Positions 1 to 5,874 of a stretch of DNA of 7,621 nucleotides are shown piece by piece (within the stretch, counting starts at the first letter, position 1; each line of letters opens with the position of its first letter). Under the pieces are notes generated by a model. It made no database searches. It saw only the letters and a program-made list of their open reading frames with translations, and was not told the origin of the DNA. The position numbers and the translations under genes were made by a program. The DNA lies in the NCBI GenBank assembly GCA_002413345.1, contig DHWU01000077.1, positions 1 through 7,621 on the forward strand, given 5' to 3'. This stretch comes from Propionibacteriaceae bacterium UBA5174. GTDB taxonomy: Bacteria > Actinomycetota > Actinomycetes > Propionibacteriales > Propionibacteriaceae.

Positions 1-1763
1 ACGGCAAATCCACCCTGGCTGATCGGATGCTGCAACTAACCGGAGTAGTGGACGCCCGGCAGATGCGCGCCCAATACCTGGACCGGATGGACATCGAACG
101 CGAACGCGGAATCACGATCAAGTCCCAGGCGGTACGGATGCCCTGGCAGGTTGATGGCACCGACTATGTGCTGAACATGATCGATACCCCTGGCCACGTC
201 GATTTCACCTATGAGGTGTCTCGCTCGCTGGCGGCTTGTGAAGGCGCCATCTTGCTGGTGGACGCCGCCCAGGGCATCGAAGCGCAGACACTGGCCAATC
301 TGTATCTGGCGATCGGCGCTGATCTGCAGATCATTCCGGTGTTGAACAAGATTGATCTACCCAGCGCTCAGCCGGAGAAATATGCCGCTGAGATCGCTCA
401 CCTGATCGGCTGCAAGCCCGAAGAAGTCTTTCGGGTATCGGCCAAGACTGGGGTTGGGGTACGGGAGCTTCTTGACCAGGTAGTGGCTGACATTCCCGCA
501 CCTGTCGGCGATCCGGACGCTCCCGCCCGTGCGCTGATCTTCGATTCGGTATACGACACTTACCGCGGAGTGGTCACTTACGTGCGAGTGGTTGACGGTG
601 AACTTAGCCACCGCGAAAAGGTGCTGATGATGTCCACCAAGGCCACCCACGAAACCCTTGAGGTTGGGGTGATTTCGCCCGACCCAGTGAAGTCGCCGTC
701 CTTGGGTGTAGGCGAGGTGGGTTACCTGATCACCGGGGTGAAAGAAGTCCGCCAGTCCCGAGTCGGTGACACTGTCACCGCGGCCTCCCATCCCGCCACC
801 GAAGACCTGGGCGGTTACCGTCCGCCCAATCCGATGGTGTACGCCGGGCTCTACCCGATCGACGGGGCTGACTTTCCTGAGCTTCGCGAAGCGTTAGACA
901 AACTCCAACTCAACGATGCTGCCTTGACCTACGAACCCGAGACTTCCGGCGCGCTCGGGTTTGGCTTCCGAATTGGCTTTTTGGGTCTGCTGCATATGGA
1001 GATCGTTCGCGAACGTTTGGAACGCGAGTTCAATCTCGACCTGATTTCTACCGCACCTAACGTGGTCTACCGAGTGGTGATGGAGGACGGCTCCGAGCGC
1101 GTCGTCACCAACCCCAGCGAATATCCCGAGGGCAAGATCGCCGAGGTGTACGAGCCCGTGGTGCGAGCCACGATCCTGGCTCCGAAGGAATTCATTGGCA
1201 CCATCATGGAGCTGTGCCAGGCCCGCCGTGGTGAGCAACAGGGGATGGACTATCTGGGTGAGGATCGAGTGGAGATCCGCTACCTGTTGCCACTGGCCGA
1301 AATCGTCTTCGACTTTTTCGACGCGCTGAAATCTCGCACCAAAGGTTTCGCGTCTCTGGATTACGACCCGGCCGGTGAGCAAGTATCCAAGCTGGTCAAG
1401 GTGGATATCTTGCTGCACGGCGAACCGGTGGACGCCTTCAGTGCGATCGTGCATACCGACGCCGCCTACAACTACGGCGTGGTGATGGCGAAGAAGCTGA
1501 AAGAACTGATCCCGCGCCAGCAGTTTGAAGTGCCGATTCAGGCTGCGATCGGGGCCCGAGTGATCGCCCGAGAAACCATTCGCGCCATGCGTAAGGACGT
1601 GCTGGCCAAGTGCTACGGCGGTGACATCAGCCGCAAGCGCAAGTTGCTGGAGAAGCAGAAGGCTGGCAAGAAGCGGATGAAGACCATCGGCCGGGTGGAA
1701 GTGCCTCAGGAAGCCTTCGTGGCTGCGCTTTCCACCGGCGAAAGTGGCGAGAAGAAGAAGTAG
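1..1763 (+). CDS. lepA: Elongation factor 4 (LepA/EF4), 5'-truncated by the window edge
   Basis: Ribosome-associated translational GTPase that acts on stalled or mispositioned ribosomes and in 30S maturation. The reading frame is already open at base 3, so the ATG at 27 is internal. The first visible codons read GKSTLADR, the end of the P-loop (G1), so only a few dozen N-terminal residues are missing (586 of roughly 610-620 are visible). The other G motifs follow in order: RGIT (G2), DTPGHVDF at 183-206 with the catalytic His (G3), NKID at 345-356 (G4) and SAK at 438-446 (G5). Beta-barrel and EF-G-like domains follow, then the LepA-specific basic C-terminal region with ISRKRKLLEKQKAGKKRMK near 1628-1684. 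The latter distinguishes it from EF-G and BipA/TypA. It ends in TAG at 1761-1763, nine bases before hemW, so the two are probably co-transcribed. No frameshift is seen. Family assignment is very secure. Confidence 0.97.
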   Translation, partial: GKSTLADRMLQLTGVVDARQMRAQYLDRMDIERERGITIKSQAVRMPWQVDGTDYVLNMIDTPGHVDFTYEVSRSLAACEGAILLVDAAQGIEAQTLANLYLAIGADLQIIPVLNKIDLPSAQPEKYAAEIAHLIGCKPEEVFRVSAKTGVGVRELLDQVVADIPAPVGDPDAPARALIFDSVYDTYRGVVTYVRVVDGELSHREKVLMMSTKATHETLEVGVISPDPVKSPSLGVGEVGYLITGVKEVRQSRVGDTVTAASHPATEDLGGYRPPNPMVYAGLYPIDGADFPELREALDKLQLNDAALTYEPETSGALGFGFRIGFLGLLHMEIVRERLEREFNLDLISTAPNVVYRVVMEDGSERVVTNPSEYPEGKIAEVYEPVVRATILAPKEFIGTIMELCQARRGEQQGMDYLGEDRVEIRYLLPLAEIVFDFFDALKSRTKGFASLDYDPAGEQVSKLVKVDILLHGEPVDAFSAIVHTDAAYNYGVVMAKKLKELIPRQQFEVPIQAAIGARVIARETIRAMRKDVLAKCYGGDISRKRKLLEKQKAGKKRMKTIGRVEVPQEAFVAALSTGESGEKKK

Positions 1764-1772
1764 GCCCGCGCC

Positions 1773-2987
1773 ATGCCGTCCACGCCGCCAGAGGGTCAGC
1801 CCGCGCCGAGGGATGGACGGCTGCCCGGTGCAGCGCTGAATGGTCTGGGGGAGCGGAGCTTCAGCCTCTACGTCCACGTGCCGTTCTGCACCAGCCGCTG
1901 CGGCTACTGCGACTTCAACACCTACACCGCGACCGATCTGGGGACCGCTCCCGGAACCAGTCAGGACGCCTACCTCAGCGCCGCGATCGCCGAGCTCGAT
2001 CTGGCCGTCCAGGTACTTGGCACCCCAGCCCCAGTGCAGACGATCTTCTTCGGTGGCGGCACCCCGACCAGCCTGCCAGCGGCGGGTTTGGCGGGGTTAT
2101 TGGACGCCATCAAAGAGCGCTTCGAGGTCAGCCCCAATGCCGAGATCACTACCGAAGCCAATCCGGAAACAGTGGATCGGGCGTATCTGGACACCCTGGT
2201 GGCAGCTGGGTTCAACCGGCTGAGCTTGGGGATGCAGTCTGCGCAGCTCAATGTGCTGCAAGTATTGGAACGCCGACACACTCCCGGACGGGTCGCCGAG
2301 GTGGTGGCCGCGGCCCGGGCGTCCGGATTCGCGGCGGTGAGCCTGGATCTGATCTATGGCGCGCCTACTGAGACCGCCGAGGATTGGCTGGCCAGTTTGA
2401 AGGCGGCGATCGACCTGGAACCGGAGCATCTCAGCGCCTACTCCCTAATCGTTGAGGACGGCACCGGGTTGGCCGCCCGGATTCGCCGGGGTGAACTGGC
2501 CGACATAGATGTCGACTCGCAGGCCGATCGGTACGAAATTGCCGAGCAAGTGCTGAGTGGGCACGGCTACCGAAACTACGAAGTGAGTAACTGGGCCAAG
2601 CCGGGCTACGAATGCAGGCACAACCTGGCCTACTGGCGAGGGGCTGACTGGTGGGGGATTGGGCCCGGTGCGCACTCCCACATTGGTGGTGTGCGGTGGT
2701 GGAATCTTCGCCATCCGCGCGACTATTCCTCTCGCCTGGTTGCTGAACACAGCCCGGCCCAGGGTCGGGAGGTGTTGACCGATTCCGAACAGCATTTCGA
2801 GAAGGTGATGCTGGAGTTGCGGCTGGCCGAAGGGCTGCCGGTCGCCGAGCTCAGCGCTGGTGAACTCCTGCGAGCGCGGCGCTTCGTCGCTGACGGCCTT
2901 GCCGAGTTCAGCGAAGCGCACCTGCGGCTTACCGCGCCTGGACGCCTGCTGGCCGACGCGATCATCCGAGACTTGCTTGACCACTGA
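1773..2987 (+). CDS. hemW: HemW, radical SAM heme chaperone (coproporphyrinogen oxidase-like)
   Basis: A 404-aa radical S-adenosylmethionine protein of the HemN/HemW family. The 4Fe-4S/SAM motif is CTSRCGYC (Cys39, Cys43, Cys46), directly after YVHVPF. It is followed by FNTY rather than the extra Cys of true HemN coproporphyrinogen dehydrogenases, which points to HemW. GGGTP at residues 94-98 is the SAM-binding glycine motif. The C-terminal HemW block runs from NYEVSNWAKPG (269-279) through CRHNLAYW (281-288) to GIGPGAHS (295-302). Family members bind heme and are thought to deliver it to respiratory enzymes; older annotations call them oxygen-independent coproporphyrinogen III oxidase. The ATG at 1773 gives the N-terminal extension MPSTPPEG... 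typical of actinobacterial homologues. No good Shine-Dalgarno lies in the 9-bp gap after lepA, so translational coupling or the purine-rich end of lepA may serve. Shown: motifs. Known: family role. Inferred: chaperone function here. Confidence 0.94.
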   Translation: MPSTPPEGQPAPRDGRLPGAALNGLGERSFSLYVHVPFCTSRCGYCDFNTYTATDLGTAPGTSQDAYLSAAIAELDLAVQVLGTPAPVQTIFFGGGTPTSLPAAGLAGLLDAIKERFEVSPNAEITTEANPETVDRAYLDTLVAAGFNRLSLGMQSAQLNVLQVLERRHTPGRVAEVVAAARASGFAAVSLDLIYGAPTETAEDWLASLKAAIDLEPEHLSAYSLIVEDGTGLAARIRRGELADIDVDSQADRYEIAEQVLSGHGYRNYEVSNWAKPGYECRHNLAYWRGADWWGIGPGAHSHIGGVRWWNLRHPRDYSSRLVAEHSPAQGREVLTDSEQHFEKVMLELRLAEGLPVAELSAGELLRARRFVADGLAEFSEAHLRLTAPGRLLADAIIRDLLDH

Positions 2988-3009
2988 GCTGGCCGGCGGC
3001 GTTCAGTTG

Positions 3010-3051
3010 GGCGGTGCATTTTCCACCGCCTACGGGGGGAAATGCACCGCC
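3010..3051 (+). terminator. Large hairpin after hemW, probable terminator without a T-tract
   Basis: A perfect 12-bp inverted repeat has its left arm at 3010-3021 (GGCGGTGCATTT) and its right arm at 3040-3051. The 18-nt interior pairs further (a T-G wobble, CC/GG, an A-G mismatch, CCG/CGG), leaving a CCTA tetraloop at 3029-3032. The hairpin starts 22 bp past the hemW stop and ends 29 bp before the DUF3097 start, where a terminator for lepA-hemW would sit. No T-run follows (the next bases are TTGCAGCGG), so it would be the U-less type described in actinobacteria. A regulatory structure or protein-binding palindrome is an alternative. The left arm can also pair with 3024-3030 (see findings). 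Confidence 0.6.
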
Positions 3052-3068
3052 TTGCAGCGGGAATCTCT

Positions 3069-3074
3069 TAGGCT
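3069..3074 (+). promoter_or_regulatory. Predicted -10 box (TAGGCT) for a leaderless DUF3097 mRNA
   Basis: TAGGCT fits the actinobacterial TANNNT -10 consensus. Six bases separate it from the ATG at 3081, so a transcript starting about seven bases downstream would begin at or next to the A of the start codon. No Shine-Dalgarno lies at a usable distance (the bases before ATG are GGCTGGCTGA), which agrees with leaderless translation. A convincing -35 at 16-18 bp is not seen. The same box and spacing precede the hydrolase gene on the other strand. Confidence 0.5.
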
Positions 3075-3080
3075 GGCTGA

Positions 3081-3896
3081 ATGCGTTACTCAGACGATGT
3101 GCTCGCTCCCGGCTGGCGAAACGCCAATAAGCTCTCCAGCGCCCCGGTGGAGGTGGCTCGGGGCTTGGTGATTGAAGACCCCGCTTCGGGCTTTTGTGGC
3201 GCGGTAGTGCGTTGGGAAAACGGCCTAGTCGTTCTCGAAAACCGCGCTGGAGCCAAGCGCAGCTTTACTTTCGGCCCCGGCTTCTTGCTGGACGGGAAGC
3301 CGATCGATCTGCGACCGCCCAAATTAGCCCCACCCAAGAAGCTCACTCACACCGCCTCTGGGTCTCGGGTAGGGGAGCGGGAAGCGGCCAAGGTGGCGCT
3401 GCCTTCGCGAATCTACGTTGAGGGACGTCACGACGCCGAGCTGGTGGAGAAGATTTGGGGCGACGACTTGCGGCACGTCGGGGTGGTGGTGGAGCCACTG
3501 GGTGGCATCGACGATCTGCCTCGAATCGTGGACGAGTTCGCCCCAGAGCCGGGACGTCGGCTTGGGGTGCTGGTTGACCATCTGGTTACCGGCAGCAAAG
3601 AAACTCGAATCGTGAATCAGGTCAGCAATGAGTATGTGCTGGTCACCGGGCATCCATTCGTTGATATTTGGCAGGCGGTACGACCACAGCGTTTGGGTTT
3701 GCCAGCCTGGCCGAAGATTTCGCGTGAGGTTGAGTGGAAAGTGGGCGTTAGCCGCGCACTGCGGCGTCCGGCCGCAGATCAGATAGATATCGCTGCGACT
3801 TGGAGTTGGATCCTTTCGCGGGTGCGGGACTGGCGCGATTTGGATCCGGCACTTCCTCGAGAAGTGGAACGGCTGATCGACTTCGTAACTGGTTGA
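3081..3896 (+). CDS. DUF3097 family protein, function unknown, TOPRIM-like pattern
   Basis: A 271-aa soluble protein recognised as DUF3097, an uncharacterised actinobacterial family often found near hemW and hrcA. Residues about 22-80 form a compact beta-rich N-terminal domain (VARGLVIEDPASGFCGAVV, then WENGLVVLEN and FGPGFLLDGKPIDLRPP). A linker of about 25 residues (PPK, THTASGS, GERE) follows. The main domain has YVEGRHDAELVEKIWG (112-127), VVVEPLGGIDDL (135-146), LGVLVDHLVTGSKETRI (161-177), TGHPFVDIWQAVRP (189-202) and a final helical part with WSWILSRVRDWRDL (241-254). There is no signal peptide or membrane segment. The EG-x-x-D strand followed about 50 residues later by a hydrophobic strand ending in Asp and a GSKE turn resembles a TOPRIM fold such as RNase M5, but the second Asp of DxD is not conserved. 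That is my inference, and no function is assigned. The start is supported by the -10 box and the conserved YSDDVLAPGWR opening. Confidence 0.85.
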   Translation: MRYSDDVLAPGWRNANKLSSAPVEVARGLVIEDPASGFCGAVVRWENGLVVLENRAGAKRSFTFGPGFLLDGKPIDLRPPKLAPPKKLTHTASGSRVGEREAAKVALPSRIYVEGRHDAELVEKIWGDDLRHVGVVVEPLGGIDDLPRIVDEFAPEPGRRLGVLVDHLVTGSKETRIVNQVSNEYVLVTGHPFVDIWQAVRPQRLGLPAWPKISREVEWKVGVSRALRRPAADQIDIAATWSWILSRVRDWRDLDPALPREVERLIDFVTG

Positions 3897-3909
3897 GGGG
3901 CGGACGCCG

Positions 3910-3938
3910 TCAACTGCGCTTGGTCTGGTCGGTAGCCT
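3910..3938 (+). promoter_or_regulatory. Possible promoter for the phosphatase-DUF5302 pair
   Basis: TCAACT (3910-3915; three of six matches to TTGACA) lies 17 bp from TAGCCT (3933-3938; matches TANNNT). This predicts a start near 3945 and a leader of about 28 nt that contains the ribosome binding site. The 76-bp gap after DUF3097 has no clear terminator, so read-through from upstream is equally possible. This is a weak motif-only prediction. Confidence 0.3.
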
Positions 3939-3959
3939 GTGCGAAACGGCCACATCCCC

Positions 3960-3965
3960 GAGGAG
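3960..3965 (+). promoter_or_regulatory. Ribosome binding site that fixes the GTG start at 3973
   Basis: GAGGAG lies seven bases upstream of the GTG at 3973. It is a near-ideal Shine-Dalgarno at optimal distance and decides the start, because the next in-frame ATG codons are inside the conserved domain. Confidence 0.7.
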
Positions 3966-3972
3966 CCACCCA

Positions 3973-4749
3973 GTGCAGATTGATCAGGTTTCGGACCTCC
4001 TCAAGGATGTGGCCGAACGGCTGGTCCTGCCGCGCTTCACTCAGGTTTGTAGCGGTGAGCCGACCGCTTTCAGCCCCAGCATGATGGCCGCGATTGCTGA
4101 TCGGGAGGCTGAAGTTGAGATCTCCCAGCGGTTGCGGGCCGCAGATCCAGCTGCCTTGGTGATCGGTGAGCAGGCCGTCTTCGCCGACCCGCAGATTCTG
4201 GACGAGCTTCCCTCGGCTGATCATGTCTGGGTGGTTGACCCGGTCGATGGCACTCGGAACTTTTCCAAAGGGATCCCAGACTTTGCCGTGATGGTGGCCG
4301 AATTGCGGCACGGTCAAACGGTTCGGTCGTGGATCTGGCAGCCAGTTCATGAGCTTCTCTATGTGGCTGAGTTGGGCAGTGGTGTCAGCTGTAACGGATC
4401 GGCTTTGCGGGCGGTGGCATCGCCTCGGACCGTGCCATTGGGGGCCACCTATCTGGCAATGCCTGGCGAGGACGCGGCCACGGTTGAGCTGATTCGGTCC
4501 TGGGGATCTTGTGGAGTGGACTACCCGAACCTCGTTACTGGCGAGCTGGATTTTCTGTGTTATCGCTCGTTGTTCCCCTGGGATCATCTGCCCGGCGGGT
4601 TGATGGTCACCGAGATGAATGGACGGATCGCAGCCAACACCGGGCAGGATTACCGTCCCGGCGTGATCGCCCGTTGGCTGTTGGCCGCAAGCAGCGCTGA
4701 GCTGTGGGACCAGGCCCAGCACTCCCTGTTTGCTGACTTGGTGAGATAG
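3973..4749 (+). CDS. Inositol monophosphatase family phosphatase
   Basis: A 258-aa cytosolic Mg2+-dependent sugar-phosphate or nucleotide phosphatase of the IMPase/FBPase/CysQ superfamily. The metal-binding residues are present: Asp43 in AIADREAE, Glu66 in IGEQ (usually GEE, with the first Glu binding metal), Asp89 and Asp92 in WVVDPVDGTRNF (86-97), and Asp204 in FPWDHLPGG (201-209). The substrate could be inositol-1-phosphate, histidinol phosphate or 3'-phosphoadenosine phosphate; sequence alone does not tell, so I give no symbol. The overall pattern (VDPVDGTRNFSKG, SWIWQPVHELLYVAE) fits an actinobacterial 'inositol monophosphatase family protein' group rather than typical SuhB or HisN. The usual DLVT motif before Asp43 is degenerate (FSPSMMAAIAD). 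It starts with GTG behind a strong Shine-Dalgarno and is followed after 30 bp by the DUF5302 gene, probably on the same transcript. Confidence 0.85.
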   Translation: MQIDQVSDLLKDVAERLVLPRFTQVCSGEPTAFSPSMMAAIADREAEVEISQRLRAADPAALVIGEQAVFADPQILDELPSADHVWVVDPVDGTRNFSKGIPDFAVMVAELRHGQTVRSWIWQPVHELLYVAELGSGVSCNGSALRAVASPRTVPLGATYLAMPGEDAATVELIRSWGSCGVDYPNLVTGELDFLCYRSLFPWDHLPGGLMVTEMNGRIAANTGQDYRPGVIARWLLAASSAELWDQAQHSLFADLVR

Positions 4750-4779
4750 TGGTCTCAGAGAAGCGCGAAAGGACTCACC

Positions 4780-4956
4780 ATGGCTGATAACGCCAATGAC
4801 GACATCAAGGCCCGAATGGCCGAAGCCCTGAAGCGCAAGCAGCAAGGCCACGAATCTGTGGGCGACGGTCACCATCACAAGGAAAATGGCCCGGCTGAGC
4901 GTGGCCGCCAAGGCGGTGGCGGAATGTTCCGTCGCCGGGCCGGCGGTGGTGGCTAG
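4780..4956 (+). CDS. DUF5302 family small protein (58 aa)
   Basis: A small, highly charged protein beginning MADNANDDIKARMAEALKRK. The first 22 residues should form one amphipathic helix. A polar stretch with GDGHHHKENGP (28-38) follows, then a Gly/Arg-rich tail GGGGMFRRRAGGGG. The K-x-x-x-EAL-x-RK start, the H-rich middle and the terminal FRR match the actinobacterial DUF5302 pattern, whose function is unknown. A good Shine-Dalgarno (GAAAGGA, 4767-4773) is six bases before the ATG, supporting it as a real gene despite its size. It lies 30 bp after the phosphatase and ends 11 bp before a terminator hairpin, so it is probably the last gene of that transcript. The basic tail could bind nucleic acid, but that is speculation. 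Confidence 0.75.
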   Translation: MADNANDDIKARMAEALKRKQQGHESVGDGHHHKENGPAERGRQGGGGMFRRRAGGGG

Positions 4957-4967
4957 GCAGTCGATTT

Positions 4968-4998
4968 GGCGGTTGGCCTTGATCAGGCCAACCGCTTT
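4968..4998 (+). terminator. Hairpin terminator between convergent genes
   Basis: A perfect 11-bp stem (left arm 4969-4979, GCGGTTGGCCT; right arm 4985-4995) has a 5-nt loop TGATC and is followed by TTT in the + direction. It lies just after the DUF5302 stop, and on the - strand it begins immediately after the TAA of the hydrolase (4997-4999). It probably serves both transcripts, although on the - strand the stem is followed by AAATCG and lacks a U-tract. Confidence 0.8.
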
Positions 4999-5836
4999 AC
5001 AGCATGGGCAGCTGCCTTCTAGAACCAACTCCGGCTGCGGCTAGTTGGGCGTAAGCCACCGGGAGCGCCGCGCGAATTGTGACCTCATCAAAGGGCCATT
5101 CGGCGCTGGAATAGGCGTCTTCGAGCTTAATTCCGCGTTGCAGCAGGTTTTCGACCAGCCCGTAGAAGCCGGCGATGCTGGCACGCTGGCTGAAGGCCGT
5201 TAGGCGGTCCATCACTGGTCCGTGGCCGGGCACCACCACGGTGTTCTCGGTGAGGAGTCCGAGGATCCCATCCAGTGCAACTGGCCAGTCTTTGAGAAAG
5301 CAGTCGGGCCCGAAGTCGGGTCCACCGTTGCTTTCTAGAAGGTCGCCAGCGAAGACCACATCGGCATCGGGGATGTAGACGGCCAAGTCAGCGTTGGTGT
5401 GCCCCGGGCCGAAATGCAGGGCCTCGACCCGGCGTCCGCCAGCATCGATCACTTTGGCTAGGTGAAAGAGGTGCTGCGGAATGGTCAATTCGCTCAGCGT
5501 CACCCCCAGTTCGGCGGCCGCGACCCCTGCGGCGGTGGTGTCCAGGTAGCCCGACAGACTCTGGTGCCCGTAACTGGGGACATCGGTGAGGCCGGGCAGT
5601 CCAAAGAGGTGGTCGTAATGCCCGTGAGTCACCACCACAGCGGTGACTCTGACGCCAGCAAAGCTCTCGGCAGCAGCCTTGATCTGTGCACCTTGGGCGG
5701 GGGATGAGCCGGTGTCGATGACTACGGCCGCGTCGGGTCCGATCACCAAGCCGATGTTCACGGCGGCCGGTTCGGCTACAGCTACAAAGACCTGATCGGC
5801 CACCGGTTTGAATGCCCCCATGCTGAACTGCGTCAT
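4997..5836 (-). CDS. Metallo-beta-lactamase-fold hydrolase
   Basis: A 279-aa, probably cytosolic, zinc-dependent hydrolase of the metallo-beta-lactamase superfamily, read right to left. The fold begins with VNIGLVIGPDAAVVIDTG (26-43). The metal motif is THGHYDH (70-76: His71, His73, Asp75, His76), followed by GPGHTNADLAV (143-152, His146), FAGDLLES (162-169, Asp165) and VVPGHGPV (201-208, His205), so both zinc sites look complete. The last 70 residues are helical. There is no signal peptide, which argues against a secreted beta-lactamase. Motif spacing is closest to the broad 'MBL fold metallo-hydrolase' group, which includes glyoxalase II-like and SoxH-like enzymes; the substrate is unknown. 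The ATG at 5836 follows a TAGGCT box by six bases, with no Shine-Dalgarno, suggesting a leaderless mRNA; Met6 is a less likely start. It converges on DUF5302 and diverges from hrcA. Confidence 0.88.
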   Translation of the reverse strand: MTQFSMGAFKPVADQVFVAVAEPAAVNIGLVIGPDAAVVIDTGSSPAQGAQIKAAAESFAGVRVTAVVVTHGHYDHLFGLPGLTDVPSYGHQSLSGYLDTTAAGVAAAELGVTLSELTIPQHLFHLAKVIDAGGRRVEALHFGPGHTNADLAVYIPDADVVFAGDLLESNGGPDFGPDCFLKDWPVALDGILGLLTENTVVVPGHGPVMDRLTAFSQRASIAGFYGLVENLLQRGIKLEDAYSSAEWPFDEVTIRAALPVAYAQLAAAGVGSRRQLPML

Positions 5837-5842
5837 GAGGCC

Positions 5843-5848
5843 AGCCTA
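5843..5848 (-). promoter_or_regulatory. Predicted -10 box (TAGGCT) for a leaderless hydrolase mRNA
   Basis: On the - strand TAGGCT is followed by GGCCTC and then ATG, placing the expected transcription start at the start codon. Box and spacing are the same as upstream of the DUF3097 gene. A weak -35 (CTAACC, - strand, 5871-5866) would overlap the hrcA -10 region. Confidence 0.5.
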
Positions 5849-5867
5849 AGCCTGCGTTCAGGCTAGG
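5845..5867. repeat. Inverted repeat between the divergent promoters
   Basis: CCTAAGCCTG (5845-5854) and CAGGCTAGG (5859-5867) are complementary except for one bulged A, around CGTT. The arms overlap the -10 elements of the hydrolase (- strand) and hrcA (+ strand). Part of the symmetry arises simply because two TAGG-type -10 boxes face each other; a regulator-binding site is possible but unproven. Confidence 0.4.
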
Positions 5868-5874
5868 TTAGACT
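5864..5874 (+). promoter_or_regulatory. Predicted hrcA-dnaJ -10 region
   Basis: Two overlapping candidates fit TANNNT: TAGGTT (5864-5869) and TAGACT (5869-5874). Either puts the transcription start inside or at the edge of the CIRCE element, so bound HrcA would block initiation. No good -35 is visible, so the exact box is uncertain. Confidence 0.5.

Noticed and set aside
894..1877. Long - strand open frame (327 codons) opposite lepA and the hemW start
   Set aside because: It is antisense to highly conserved lepA. Its His/Leu/Gln-rich translation looks like the mirror of coding sequence and resembles no family.
3052..3057. TTGCAG as a -35 box for DUF3097
   Set aside because: It lies only 11 bp from the TAGGCT -10 box, too short for a sigma-70-type spacer.
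3324..3953. - strand open frame (209 codons) opposite DUF3097
   Set aside because: It is antisense to a recognised conserved family and no domain is seen in it.
4742..4757. Short inverted repeat TGAGA-TAGTGG-TCTCA around the phosphatase stop
   Set aside because: The stem is only 5 bp with no T-tract, and such repeats are expected by chance. The downstream gene has its own ribosome binding site and seems to be on the same transcript.
3910..5028. Long - strand open frame (372 codons) opposite the phosphatase and DUF5302
   Set aside because: It lies antisense to a gene with clear family motifs, has no recognisable domain, and crosses a terminator hairpin and the end of the hydrolase. This is a typical by-product of high GC.
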